Assembly: GCA_023853785.1 (NCBI GenBank)
Contig: JAJIRX010000597.1
Location: 124,001-188,000 of the forward strand
Origin: Psilocybe azurescens
Lineage: Eukaryota > Basidiomycota > Agaricomycetes > Agaricales > Agrocybaceae
Direction of reading: 5' to 3'
Length of the DNA stretch: 64,000 nucleotides
In this document: one piece after another, positions 46,133 to 57,265 of the stretch
Numbering within the stretch: the stretch's first letter is position 1
Layout: the number at the start of each line of letters is the position of its first letter
The notes under the pieces: model-generated
What the model saw: the letters and a program-made list of their open reading frames with translations, nothing else
Databases searched by the model: none
Told to the model about the DNA's origin: nothing
Position numbers and translations under genes: made by a program

Positions 46133-48763
46133 ATGACTACCAGACCTGATATAGAGACGGGCATTAACAGGCAGATGCCCAGTGATTACGATTCTAACGA
46201 CACCGAGACCGAGTCTCTCCTTCCAACTGTCCGGCCAGAGGAGGATGCGTCGTTACCTTTCCCGACGAAGTCGAGAACCTCCTTCCACGACAAAGCTTGC
46301 GGGCAGCCAAGATTTGGAGTCTTACATATCACTGCTGCATTTGCTTTAGGTACTGTCGCATGTCTAGCAGCCCAGTACGCCATTTGCGGTTCCAACTGTT
46401 TCACTGGCGGACAACAGGATTCGCGCTCGGCCGCTACGTATTCGCACCAGAACCAAGATAGTGTTTCCGCCTTAGCGCCGCCATGGGTCGGATCCACCGA
46501 GTCTCATCTATTCCCTCCCGCTAATCCCACAAATGCATTTCCCTCACTATTCCTTCTGACGTGGGTTACCCTGGCGGAACACCCACTGGAGTAGAGGCAG
46601 CTGTAATCGCGACAGCTCCTGCATATCCACTTCATACTGGACAATGCTCGCATGAGCTTCTTAGACCTGCATCGTTGTATGGAGAAGCGAAGAAGGAGGC
46701 CGACACTACAAAGTCGAAGGGGAAGAAATCGAAGTTCAACCTATTCCGTAGTTGGGGTAACCTTTCTCCGTGGTATAGCGTTGACCGAGGGCGGTTTGGT
46801 CTTGATTCTAGTCCAGAGGTTCCCGATACATGTCGAGTCACAGGTTTGCATTTCTTGCATAGACATGGAGCGAGGTATCCTACTGCTTGGGGTGAGTTAG
46901 CCCTTAGCCCCTATCTTTGACAATACTGAGTCATATTACAGCAAGTTACGGTGGCCCTGCTAAATTTGGAACTAAACTTCATAAATCTCCAGAATCATGG
47001 AATGCCTCCGGGGATTTAGACTTTTGAACGGATGGTGTGTATTTTATACCATGCTTCGTCGCTATACTTATATTGTCATAGGACCTATAAACTAGGAGAA
47101 GAAAGTATGAAGACGAATCACTGCCCTTAATGTTATCCTGTCATTAATCAATATTTTTCGCAGTACTGACACCATTTGGACGACAGCAATTATGTTAGCA
47201 CTTACATTCAGGGTATGACCTTTAATACTGACTTTCTTACTGCAGATGATCTCGGGATATCATTGCGAATCAAATATGGGTTCTTACTCCAGGTTTGTCT
47301 TCTCACGAAATCTTTTAGTGCCGTCATGGCTCATAGATCTTTTAGAACTTTACAGAGAAAAACATTCTCCCTGTATTCAGAACAGAATCTCAGTAAATCA
47401 TTTTTCCCTTTAGTATCTTGCAAAAGGCTGACGTTATCGACAGAAACCGTATGCTCGCTTCTGCACAGAATTTTGCAGTCGGATTTTTGGCTATCCTCTT
47501 GAAGGTCAATACCAGCAGAGCATTATTATCGAGCAAAAGGGGGTATGTGATCATGTTTATTCCATTGACACATCATACTAATATGCTTCACTCTGATCAG
47601 TTCAATAACACTCTTGCGCCTTACGGGGCGTGTCCTAATGCCCACATCATCCACAAGTCTGAGCGAGGACGGTGGTATATTAAACGTTGGACGGAAATTT
47701 ACCTCAAAGACGCTCGCAAGCGCCTGCAGAAGCAGTTGCATGGTATTGATCTGTCAATTGAAGAAACATATATAATGCAACAGCTCTGTCCCTATGAGGT
47801 TTGCAGTTTTGACAGGACTGTGTTTTCAGACGCTGACATATCGTTGTAGACCGTTGCTCTTGGATACTCGAAGTTTTGTGAACTTTTCACGGAAGAAGAA
47901 TGGGAAGGATTCAATTATGCGTATGTTTTTTCCTCGGTTTTCATCTTGTTGCCAATAATAATTGTCCATTCATGAACTCTCCAGACTTGATTTGCAGTTC
48001 TGGTATGTCGTTTAACGACTTCCCCCCCTCTTTGGCCTAATCTGTGCCCTCAAGGTATGGGTCAGCATTCGGCTCCCCTATCGCTCGTGTACAGGGCATT
48101 GGATATATTCAAGAAATGGTTGCTCGTCTAACGAACACGCCCATCCAAACGCATAACTCTTCTACCAATGCTACACTGAATGATAATCCCATAACTTTCC
48201 CTCTCGGGCAGAGCTTGTATGTTGACGCTACACATGAAGTTGTCGTTTTGAACAGTCAGTTACTCTATCGCGCACGCTTGCCAATGAAGATACTGATTGG
48301 ACCCTTTACTTTGTAGTCATCACTGCCCTCAACTTAACTACGTTCGCGGGGTCAGGACCTCTACCTTATACGCACATAGATCACGATCGCGCTTTCCGGG
48401 TGGCAGAGTTAGCACCATTCGCCACGAACGTTCAATTCCAACGTACGTACCGCTCCACCTCCATCTCATTCCCGAGCTGACTTGCCGGCCTCAAAATATA
48501 TAGTTCTGGAATGTATATCCACACCAGGCCAACAGATCAGGGTCATCATCAACGATGGTGTTGTCCCGCTCACTGGAATTCGTGGATGCCCTAAACAGAA
48601 GGACGGCATGTGTCCTGTGGACAGTTTCGTTGCTGCGCAGAAAGAGATTATCAAAGAAGTGGATTGGCTATACGACTGTCATGGAGATTGGACGGTTCCG
48701 GAAGGTACTGAATGGGAGACTATGATCGGCTCTCCACCACCTAACCCGCAGCTTCGGAAATGA
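46133..48763 (+). CDS. Histidine acid phosphatase, phytase-like, with N-terminal membrane anchor
   Basis: Starts at the ATG at 46133. An acidic cytosolic stretch of about 60 aa precedes one membrane helix (VLHITAAFALGTVACLAAQY, about 46320-46380), so this looks like a type II membrane enzyme rather than a simple secreted phytase. Catalytic motif 1 is HFLHRHGARYPTAW (about 46850-46890). Later exons hold LTPFGRQQL, YDLGISLRIKYGFLL, NILPVFRTESQ, RMLASAQNFAVGF, FNNTLAPYGACPNA, EETYIMQQLCPYEV, DATHEVVVLN, ALNLTTFAGSGPLPYTHI and LAPFATNVQFQ, ending at 48763. The proton-donor HD motif appears as HE. Frame breaks lie near 46552 (CC), at 47022-47025 (T4) and at 47484-47488 (T5); one added base each restores SLFPSDVGY, LDFLNGW and GFFGYPLEG. 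It likely releases phosphate from phytate or other esters. Confidence 0.86.
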
Positions 48764-49107
48764 AATGCGACTTCAGGCCTGAGGCACGGCGAGTCGTCGC
48801 CGGCTGAAGACGCCGCATGAATTTCTTTAGTCGAGGTTTCTTGGTTTGATACACATACGCATAGACACTGCGGCTGGTAGAAGCTGCGAAAGTGTATTGC
48901 ATACGCCATAGACAATATCACAATGGACAGCTATGGCGACTTTATCCTGTATAATCTATTTTTGTCGTGCATTTATATTCTTCGATGTCTGCTTTACATG
49001 CTGTATACCCGTCTGACTCTGAATGGTTAGATGAATGGGGCAGGGTATATATGCTCAATGACGGTATGCAGAGTGTGCATACGTCCAACATCATCGGACT
49101 CGTATCG
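48764..49107. other. Convergent 3' intergenic region
   Basis: 344 bp between the phosphatase stop (48763) and the P450-1 stop (49108). No gene; presumably the two terminator regions. Confidence 0.5.
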
Positions 49108-51522
49108 TCAGAGAACGACTGGTCGTACGATCAGCGGCATTTGGTTCGATTTCTCTGGGTCCGAGGCAAGAACGGGCCGTGTCACGACGACAGATTTCTT
49201 CTGAATATCCGAGGCAGGCACTGCTAGGTCGAATTCGAAAGCTCGCACCAGTATGAAGAGAAGTGCTTTCATTCTAATGTAATGTCGAAAAAGTGGTGTC
49301 AGCGTTGTATTTTTCTCTGACGCAGACGATTTGAGATGGATTTGTCTGCAAAGCAACTTACTCGACGAGAGCGAATCGATATCCGATGCATGCCCGAGGT
49401 CCTCCCAGGAAGCTCAGCGTGTTTCCCCATACTCCTGGGATAGCAGCAACATTTTCTGGGATATTGTACCACCTTTCTGGTCTTCAAAAGACGCATATAT
49501 GAGTATGACTCCTGGGATTGTCTGTGGGACGACATACTTGAAGAACGCAGCATCTTCGCCCCATAAAGACTTGGATCGATTGATCAGTGTTATCGGAATA
49601 ATGACGGTCTGACCTTTGCGGATTCTGTTGAATAGAAATCGACATCAGTAAATCTCAAATCAGTCGAGGTAGCTGGATTCATAGCTTACTCCACTTCATA
49701 GTGCTTTGTGCCAGCTTTGTCGGTATATGGGACGTTTAGAGGAAGGATGTCATCTTTTGTGGCTACCCGTATGGTGGCGGGAACGGGTGCGTGGATGCGG
49801 AGAGTCTCGCGCACGACAGCATCGAGATATGGCAGGCCATTCAGTTCGTCCATCGTAGGATTATCTGTTGAAACTCTCAGTAGTTCGTCGCGCAGTGTCA
49901 CTTGAGCTTCTTTGTTCTGGGTGAGAGCATAAAGTGCCCATGTAGTAGCAATACTGATTTTAAAGCCAACTGTCAAATGCGAAGCTCCTGTCGCGACACT
50001 AAAACACATTACCTTGTTGTTTCGTGTCCTGCAACAAGGAATGTAGGGATTTCTAATGTTAAATTAGCAGACAGAATAAAGAGCAAGAACATCTGAGAAT
50101 CCTCACGGGCTAGAACGTCTTTGTCTGTCAGCCGCTGGCTTTCAGGTATATCGGGCATAGCATTCGCGCGCACGAGAATAGAGAGAAGATCTCTAGCGGC
50201 CCATGCTTTCTTATCGGAATTTTCTTTTTAATGCCTGCTTTAGTTTTTTCCAATAGTTCAGAGCCCACTCGAAACATAGTCTTGGATGCTTGCTTGGCTT
50301 CTGCATCCCGATCTGCAGGCTGACAACGATATCAACGGAAATGAAGAATAGCATGGTAACTATGGCGTACCAAGAATCGTAAGAGGGGAAATATGCCCCT
50401 CATTATGCCGATGACGTCCAGCTTAGTCCCGGCTTTGAACAGGATCGCAAAAGCTTTACTGAGCTCATTCAATTCTGGGTCGTCCGTTAACGCGTGAAAT
50501 TTGTAGTTGAATCCTAGTGTAGAGTTTTGTCAGTTCTAACCTGACAGGCCTTGATAGTCGAGGGCTAATAACCTGCTAGTCCGATGACATCCAGTGTCAA
50601 TCGACTCAGCCAGGAAAGAGCATCGATTCTTCCTGCGCCTTCAACGTTTTGCCTTTTAATCTCCGTGGTCCATATGTCTCTGAGCTTTTTTACGGTCGGA
50701 AAAATGGTTCATATTTGACTTGAAGCTGGAAGCCTTACTTGAATGGCTTTATCCATGAATATTTCGGTCAACTCTCGGATTTGCTGAGGTCCAAAAGCTG
50801 GGTTCTGATTTTTAATTAGAATTCACGCTAAATCAAAATTATCAATTTTGCGCACCAGGATCTTTCGCTTTTCATGGTATTGAGTTATCAGAATACGAGT
50901 AAGGGTTTTAGTTAAACATATCAGACCTGTTGCTTGTGAACATCGCCTTCAACCAGAAGTACCCCTGCGAAATTTTAATGAGGTTACTATTCGGAAAGGC
51001 AACCGAGCCAAAATCGAAACCTTCTCCTAGAATGCGCCTTATGTTGTATATCGCAGATTCAGGTTTTGGATAATCGTAACTATTGACAAGGACGTGATTC
51101 ACTGCTTTAAGATCTGTGGTATACAGGCGCCTAAGCTGTAATGGAGTTTGAACAATCGCATTAAGACATCCCCTGTAAGAGGCCCTACCCCAGCAGGACC
51201 CATATATTGGATGGTACTTCCATATTGTTCTACCCACTGCTCGTAAATCGCGGAGTCGGTCTATAAAGCAGCTTGATTCAGTGAGGAATACGAGACACGG
51301 ATTTACTATACTCACTGAATTCCAAATATCCCTGACATTTCCAAAGATAAAGCTGGGGTTCTTAGGGCCAGGTAATCCACGTAACGGCGACGTTGCTTCA
51401 TCATAAATAAACTGAGCGAGTTTGTACAGCGCATATATCACCAAGGGAGAAATCAAGGACCAGACCAATTGCGCTACGGTGTTTGGGAGATGAAGAGGCA
51501 GAAAGGTGGTCGTACTTGACAT
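49108..51522 (-). CDS. Cytochrome P450 monooxygenase 1
   Basis: The start at 51522 gives an ER membrane anchor ([20 protein letters not shown]) and the proline hinge [18 protein letters not shown]-helix oxygen-binding motif FLVAGHETT (about 50030-50055), K-helix [10 protein letters not shown] (about 49810), PERW and haem loop [17 protein letters not shown] (about 49370-49420). The last exon ends PLIVRPVVL at 49108. More than ten exons. One break: the coding-strand A5 run at 50225-50229 needs one base to read on into the [20 protein letters not shown] block. It is a paralog of the next gene (shared gene plan, MKA..RAFxFxLAVPAxDI C-terminus). The substrate is unknown. Confidence 0.9.
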
Positions 51523-51738
51523 GATTCAGACTATGCCGTATCCGTGAGCCGTCGGACGCAGGCAGCTTCCACCGATGGGTCACACAAGATTATAATGTCA
51601 TTTAGACGGAATAGGTCCCTGATCTTCGTTTCGGGCGGTGTACTAAACTTGGGGCCGTGGACCATGATGGTCGAGCGATGTCATGGACAAGTGACAACCT
51701 CCGGGCAAGTTTCTGATATGAGCTCGGTGATCCCGGCT

Positions 51739-51749
51739 ATTTATAAAAG
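51739..51749 (-). promoter_or_regulatory. Possible TATA box for P450-1
   Basis: TATTTATAAAA (read as TTTTATAAATA on the gene strand) lies about 217 bp upstream of the P450-1 ATG, in the 466-bp gap between the two P450 genes. That distance would imply a long leader. Confidence 0.3.
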
Positions 51750-51988
51750 CTCGACACAAAGCAACCCATCTCGCATTTTCGACTACGGACTGGAGATAAA
51801 CGGTGGGAAAGTCAATATTCCATTTGTTCGTAATGATTCAATGGCATGTATCTAAACTTCGTTGGAGAGAAATTCGATGAATAGAATCCTTGGAAACTTA
51901 TGGCCGCCTACGGAGGAGGGTTTCTTCCGAACCGAAAATTTAACCTGGGCTGCTGCTAGCTGCTGGCATTCCGAGATTGGTTGTTTCG

Positions 51989-54375
51989 TTAATGTTCCAC
52001 AGGTCGCACAAGTAAAGGCATTTGATCCATCTTCTTTCGATCAGTTTCAGTCTTGAGAACAGGCCTTCGAATGCTCGATTGGATTCCAATATCCTTTGCT
52101 GGTACGGCGAGTTCAAAGTCGAAGGCTCTTATTAAGGTGAAGACAGCAGCTTTCATCCTGTGATGCCAAGGGCAGAAATCAACATTTATATTTGCGCAAG
52201 AAAAGATCGAATAAAGATTTATACGCACTCCACAACAGCGAATCTCCACCCAATACAAGCTCTAGGTCCACCGATGAAGACCATGTTGTTACCCCATATT
52301 CCAGGGATATTGGATGCGACTTCGGGAATACTCTCCCACCGCTCCGGTCTTCGCATCCACACTTTATCAGTGTACGTCAAATCGGCTAGACATAAAACTA
52401 GTCACCTGAATTCTGAGGCATCCTCACCCCATATCGATTTTGCTCGATTTACGACTACCATAGGTATAACAACGCGATGGCCTTTCTGCAACCTGTGGCG
52501 GGAAATTTTACACCACACATAAATGGATATCGATGCTGATCCACTTACCTTATTTCATGATGTACGACGCCGTTTCTGTCTGTGACCGGTTCGCCGAGAG
52601 GAACGATAGTGTCTTGTCCAACAAGGCGCATCGTCGCAGGGAAAGGGCCATAGAGTCGCAGCGCCTCACGCACAACGTAATCCAGATATGGGAGATTGTT
52701 CAGCTCATCCATGGTAGGATCGTCAGTGGCCACCTTGGATAGTTCTTTCCGCAGTTTATTTTGCGCATTTTTGTTTTGCGTTAGAGCGAAAAAGTCCAGG
52801 ACAGTGAGATGCTAACGAAGTATATCAGATGGATAAATAAGGGATGTGCATTTGCTTCTTACGCAGTCGTTTCATGACCAGCGACCAAAAAAGTCGGGAT
52901 TTCTGATTTCAAGGATTATGAATAAGGACAACAGCAAAGACCTCAAAAACACTCACGAGCTATCACCTCTTTGTCACTGAGCTTCTGCGATTCGGGCAAA
53001 TTATCCATCTCATTCGCTCGTACAAGGAGCGTAAGGATATCTCGGGACTTCAGAGATGTTTCACCACCCGCTTGCCGAATGGCTGCCTTGCTTTTCTCTA
53101 GTAGTCCAGCTGCAATACGAAACAATGTATCAGCAGCTTTCTTTCCTATGGGATCAGCATCTCCAGGCTAGAATAGGCCAAAGAGGATTCAGATATTCAT
53201 CATGTCGATTGGACTACGAAGGACTCACCAGAAAGCTCAAAGACGGAAAGATGAATTTGATGAACCCGATCATGTTGATTCTGTCCTCTATATTGGAAGT
53301 TATAGCGAATGCATTGCCTAGCTCATTCTTACTCGGGTCATCCACGAGAGCATTGAAATTGTAATCAAAACCTGTTGCGAACACGAATGTAGCAGCTAGG
53401 ATAACGACGTGACGAAAACTCACCTGCAACACCAATTATGTCAAGTGCGAGACGGCTGAACCAAGATAGGGCATCGACTGACTCTGGCTCCTCCGTCCCC
53501 CTTTGGTTTATTCTGTCCGCCCATAGGTCTCGCAGCTGATGGTTATTTGATGACACAGTTTAACACTTGTTTGCGTGATGTAAGTCAGAGTATTCACTTC
53601 TATAGCCTTTTCAACAAATAATCCCGTTATTTCCCTTATCTGTTGAGGAGCAAAGCCTGGGTTCTTCAGAGGATATTGCTCAGAAAAGTAGTGAACAGAA
53701 GGTCACAACTCTTACCAGAAGCCTTCTCTGTTGTATGAGTAACATCAGCACATTTATTCCTGTTTATAACAAAAGACTTTGACCTGTTTTTTGTGCGCCT
53801 CGCCATCAGCAAAAACAAGGCCTGTAGAATTCTTAGCGGTCCATCTATTTGGAAAGATGAAAAGAACTCAAACCATCGCCGAGGACGCGCCTGAATATAT
53901 AAATATTAGCAGGGGGCTTCAGAAACTCGTAGTTGTTCACGAGAATATGATTCATAGCCTTGAGATCCGTGGTGTAAAGAATTGTTGTCTACAATGGAAA
54001 CGAAAAATTATTAAGAGATAAATGTGGTAGTGAAGTCCTTATCAAAACCATACCCCGAAGAACCATTTATACTTGATCGTACTGCCGTACTGATCTTCCC
54101 ATTTCTCCAGGATAGAAGGGTTACCGAAATCCTATATTGAGAGAACTTGTCAGATAGCACAACGTCCTGGCATGTTTTCTCAAGACTTACCGCGAACCCT
54201 AACTCCTTCATATTCCCGAAGATGAAACTTCTACTAGGTGGACCAGGGAGATCGCGCAGAGGAGAGCTTAGTTCGTCATAAACAAGAACCGCAAGCTTAT
54301 ACACCGCAAAAATTGCAAAGGGAAACCGAACGACCAGACGAATTGCCCTGTATTCAACAAATCTGTCCCTAGCAT
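51989..54375 (-). CDS. Cytochrome P450 monooxygenase 2 (tandem paralog)
   Basis: The best start is the ATG at 54375, [18 protein letters not shown], which matches the plan of P450-1. It connects to [16 protein letters not shown] only if the coding-strand C3 run at 54320-54322 gains one base. Without that base the open frame has no ATG. The hinge is [18 protein letters not shown]-helix [10 protein letters not shown] (about 52875-52910), K-helix [10 protein letters not shown] (about 52650), haem loop [17 protein letters not shown] (about 52230-52285), C-terminus [10 protein letters not shown] at 51989. It sits head-to-tail behind P450-1, 466 bp away, as expected of a local duplication. The substrate is unknown. 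Confidence 0.88.
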
Positions 54376-55756
54376 GATTGGGATGCAAGGGTATATGTGT
54401 GCCAGAAAAGGCTCGAGGCGAGTTCACTGAGGACTTGTACAAGTAGAGCTAGGGTTTTTATAGACATTTGAAGAGTCCTAATGGAAATAAAGAATCAAGG
54501 AAAGGAGTGTGGAAAAAGAGTGGAATAGTTTAAATAATAAACCGAGCGCCGAGGAATAAGTGCACAACGAGAGTGAATGAATAATGTTGAATAACGGTGA
54601 TCAAAGACCGAAAGATGGCAAAACGAATGGAATCTGGATAAACGAGGTGAAAGTTGAGTGAAAGTGTTTTTGAGAAATAACAAAATACATGGGTTACAGA
54701 AAGTTGCGAGTGAATTATCCTCCATCTCTGGCTCTGGCATCTCCAACACCATGTCTTCCGTGTCAGCTTAATTCAGAAATCCTAAAAGCATAACTGATGT
54801 GGGAGAAATTTGGTAAATTAGAAAACATGCAACAGGAAGACGGTGAAGTCGAATCGGCGAGAAGTCGACTCGGAGAAAAACTTGAAAAGCCTAGTCTAAA
54901 AGGTGACCTCGGCACGGACAAGCACGGACCCAGACGCATCTACATCCATATGGCAACTGGTGACAGTCCTGTGTGGGAAATCCTTGTTTGATCCTTGTCG
55001 ATATTATTCAGGAAACCAAAGCACCTTGCCACGGGCCGCCAGTGAAGCATAATGAAGGCACACGATTTCTAATTTCTCAGGTGGCACACCAGCTGCAGTT
55101 GAAGCTCGAAGAAGTTCAAGAAGAGTGGAATTCGAAGATGGAGAGGTGTCTCACTTGAACTGGAAGGCTGCGGCAGTAGGGAAGCTCAAAGCTGCCGTAT
55201 TTGCAAGACCCATGATACGGCCAAAAATGCGAATTAGAATCTCCACAAATCTGTGCCGCATATACTAAACATGCACAGCTCCATCTCGATTCTCTGCGTC
55301 ATAGGTCTGACTCTACATGGCGATAACGATCATTTGTAGATGTCTGGGTTTGAACTACACATTCCGGCCGCATCATACGCCTTGCAGATACGGCAACTGA
55401 CAGTCCGAGTCGCGACGCTCGACGCGCCGCCACCAGTTGGCCTTTGCGTAAGTAGCCACCTTGCGCAAACCTCGCGCGACGATGCCATTAAATCGACCGC
55501 AACGTGAGCCTTCATGTGCGGCGGAAAAAACAATACATATGCATGAATATGGATTTAGTGTTTCACGAGGACATGATTTCGGTCGGACATCCAAATAACA
55601 GTTTCTTGCATGCTTTCACTGCAAGCTTTTGTTTCATCAACGCATATGTATTTTTTATTGCGACAAAAACATAAACTCTTAACGGACAACTCTCCTAATA
55701 CTATACAGTACTCTCTCGATCACTGTATGAAAGTCGTATTAGCTCAAATATCGGTC
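54376..55756. other. Intergenic region upstream of P450-2
   Basis: 1.4 kb holding the P450-2 promoter and the 3' region of the His-rich protein gene. No supported ORF. Confidence 0.4.
54455..54462 (-). promoter_or_regulatory. Probable TATA box for P450-2
   Basis: TATAAAAA on the gene strand, about 80 bp upstream of the ATG at 54375. Confidence 0.45.
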
Positions 55757-57265
55757 TCAACGTTCGGGAAGACTTACAGCTGAGGTCGAGGTAGCGGACG
55801 CGGCAGTGGTCTCAGTAGTCGAAGCAGTGGTAGAGGTGGCAGACTGCTTGTTGTGGCGGTGCTTCCTGTGGTGCTTCCCGTGTTTACCGTGTTTACCGTG
55901 TTTACCGTGCTTTCCATGTTTGCCGTGCTTGTGCTTGTGGTGCTTCTGTCGACATTCGATTTGAGTGACGTGATCAAATAGCTCAAAGAAAATCCAACTT
56001 ACGTGCTTCTTGGGAGAAGCTTTTTCCTCGCTTGCAGCGGCTGGTGTCGGTGTTGGGGATGCCTTGGCAGCCTCTGCCACATCTGTGCTGGTCTTGGTGG
56101 GCTCAGAGGTAGCGGAAGTTGAAGTAGTTGCGTCCGTCTTCTGTAAGTGCAGCGGAATCAGAATCGAATGACCAAACATAGAGCGATAAACCAACCTTCT
56201 TCTTCAAGAAGCTGAAAAGACCGCGGGCAGAAACCGGGGGCTTGATGTAAGGTATAAAATCATAAGCAAAAAGTATGACATTGACAAGAACATCTTTTGA
56301 CTTACAGCGGCAGCGGCATCTGCAGCAGGCGCCTCAGCAGCAGCAGGAGCGGTGGCATCTGTACCAGCAGCGGGTTGAGCACTGGCATCGACTTGCTTGG
56401 CCTGAGAGAAAGGTCATATAAGTACGTGCCCAACAATCGTTAGAAGCCGCCAACTTACTTGTTGACCGTGGCGACCACCACGGTGACCTTGCCCGTGCCT
56501 GTGGGGACGTCTGCCTTGCTTTCCATGTTTACCAAATCTGCCATGCTTTCCACGGTAGTGGAACCCAGCACCTCTTCTACCACCTCCTCTAGCACCCCCT
56601 CTAGCACCTCCGCGGATCTATTAACATTTGTTTAACATAGGCATCACTGACAGACCAAACAAAAACTTACCGGGCTTCGCGCAGCAAGCTACAAGGAATA
56701 GCATAACATTATGAACGGCGTCTTTATTTTACGACTTCATAAGAAACTCACTGTTGCCTGCGCAGTGGAGGCTGCAGCAGAAGTCGCAGTGGACGACTCC
56801 TTAACAGATCCACCAGCGAGATCACTGGAAGCTCCTTTCGCGGATTTGCCTTTGTGGTGGAGACGGTGTAGACCGTGGTGGTGGTGGTGGTGGTGGTGGT
56901 GGTGTCCGTGATGATGTCCGTGGTGGTGGTGGTGGTGCCCATGCTTCGCTGTCTTATTGACCTCAGATGCAGTTAGGGTGGCGGCTGCAGCTGCAGTGGT
57001 TGCGGTCTCAGTGGCAGTAGGGGTCGCAACAGTTGGAGAATCCGCGCGGGCATCGAAGTCTTCGAGGTCCATATCGTACATGCGGGTCTCAAGGTCGGTA
57101 TAATCACGCTCAGCAAGGTCATAAGTATTGGTCTGGAGCTATTCAGTTAGAAACTGTTTCGCTTTACATTGACAGTGGTGTCAAAGGACATACCATGGGG
57201 AGAGACATCACGGCACCTCCGTAAGCGAGGCAGGCAACAATAGCGAGAGTAGATTTAGAAGGCAT
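55757..57265 (-). CDS. Secreted His/Lys/Gly-rich low-complexity protein
   Basis: The start at 57265 encodes a signal peptide (MPSKSTLAIVACLAYGGAVM) split from the next exon by an intron with a GTATGT donor. The following exons are: an acidic piece (YDMDLEDFDARADS) plus Thr/Ala-rich and a His run (about 56870-56945, HGHHHHHHGHHHG); a Gly/Arg/His piece (IRGGARGGARGGGRRG..GKHGRFGKHGKQGRR, about 56460-56620); Ala-rich spacers; VSARGLFSFLKKK; a Ser/Thr/Lys piece; and a GKH tandem array (about 55850-55950, KHGKHGKHGKHHRKHRH). It ends SAVSLPER at 55757. About 7-8 exons, fairly consistent frames; small inner exons are uncertain. Dibasic sites (KKK, RR) could be Kex2 targets. Metal or polyanion binding is an inference from composition. 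No family is recognised. Confidence 0.65.
55872..55932 (+). repeat. 9-bp tandem repeat encoding Gly-Lys-His
   Basis: Six or so GTGTTTACC-type units (plus strand) encode the (GKH)n array of the His-rich protein. Third positions vary in the distal units, which suggests an older, selected array. Confidence 0.85.
56873..56945 (+). repeat. GGT/GTG triplet array encoding poly-His
   Basis: Near-perfect GGTGGTGGT repeats in two blocks encode the histidine runs (CAC/CAT) on the minus strand. Likely length-polymorphic. Confidence 0.9.

Noticed and set aside
46103..46133. Upstream non-ATG start of the phosphatase frame
   Set aside because: The frame before 46133 opens with GTG; the ATG at 46133 is the first plausible start.
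49108..57265. Secondary-metabolite gene cluster around the two P450s
   Set aside because: No backbone enzyme, transporter or cluster regulator is adjacent; the neighbours are a phosphatase and a His-rich secreted protein.
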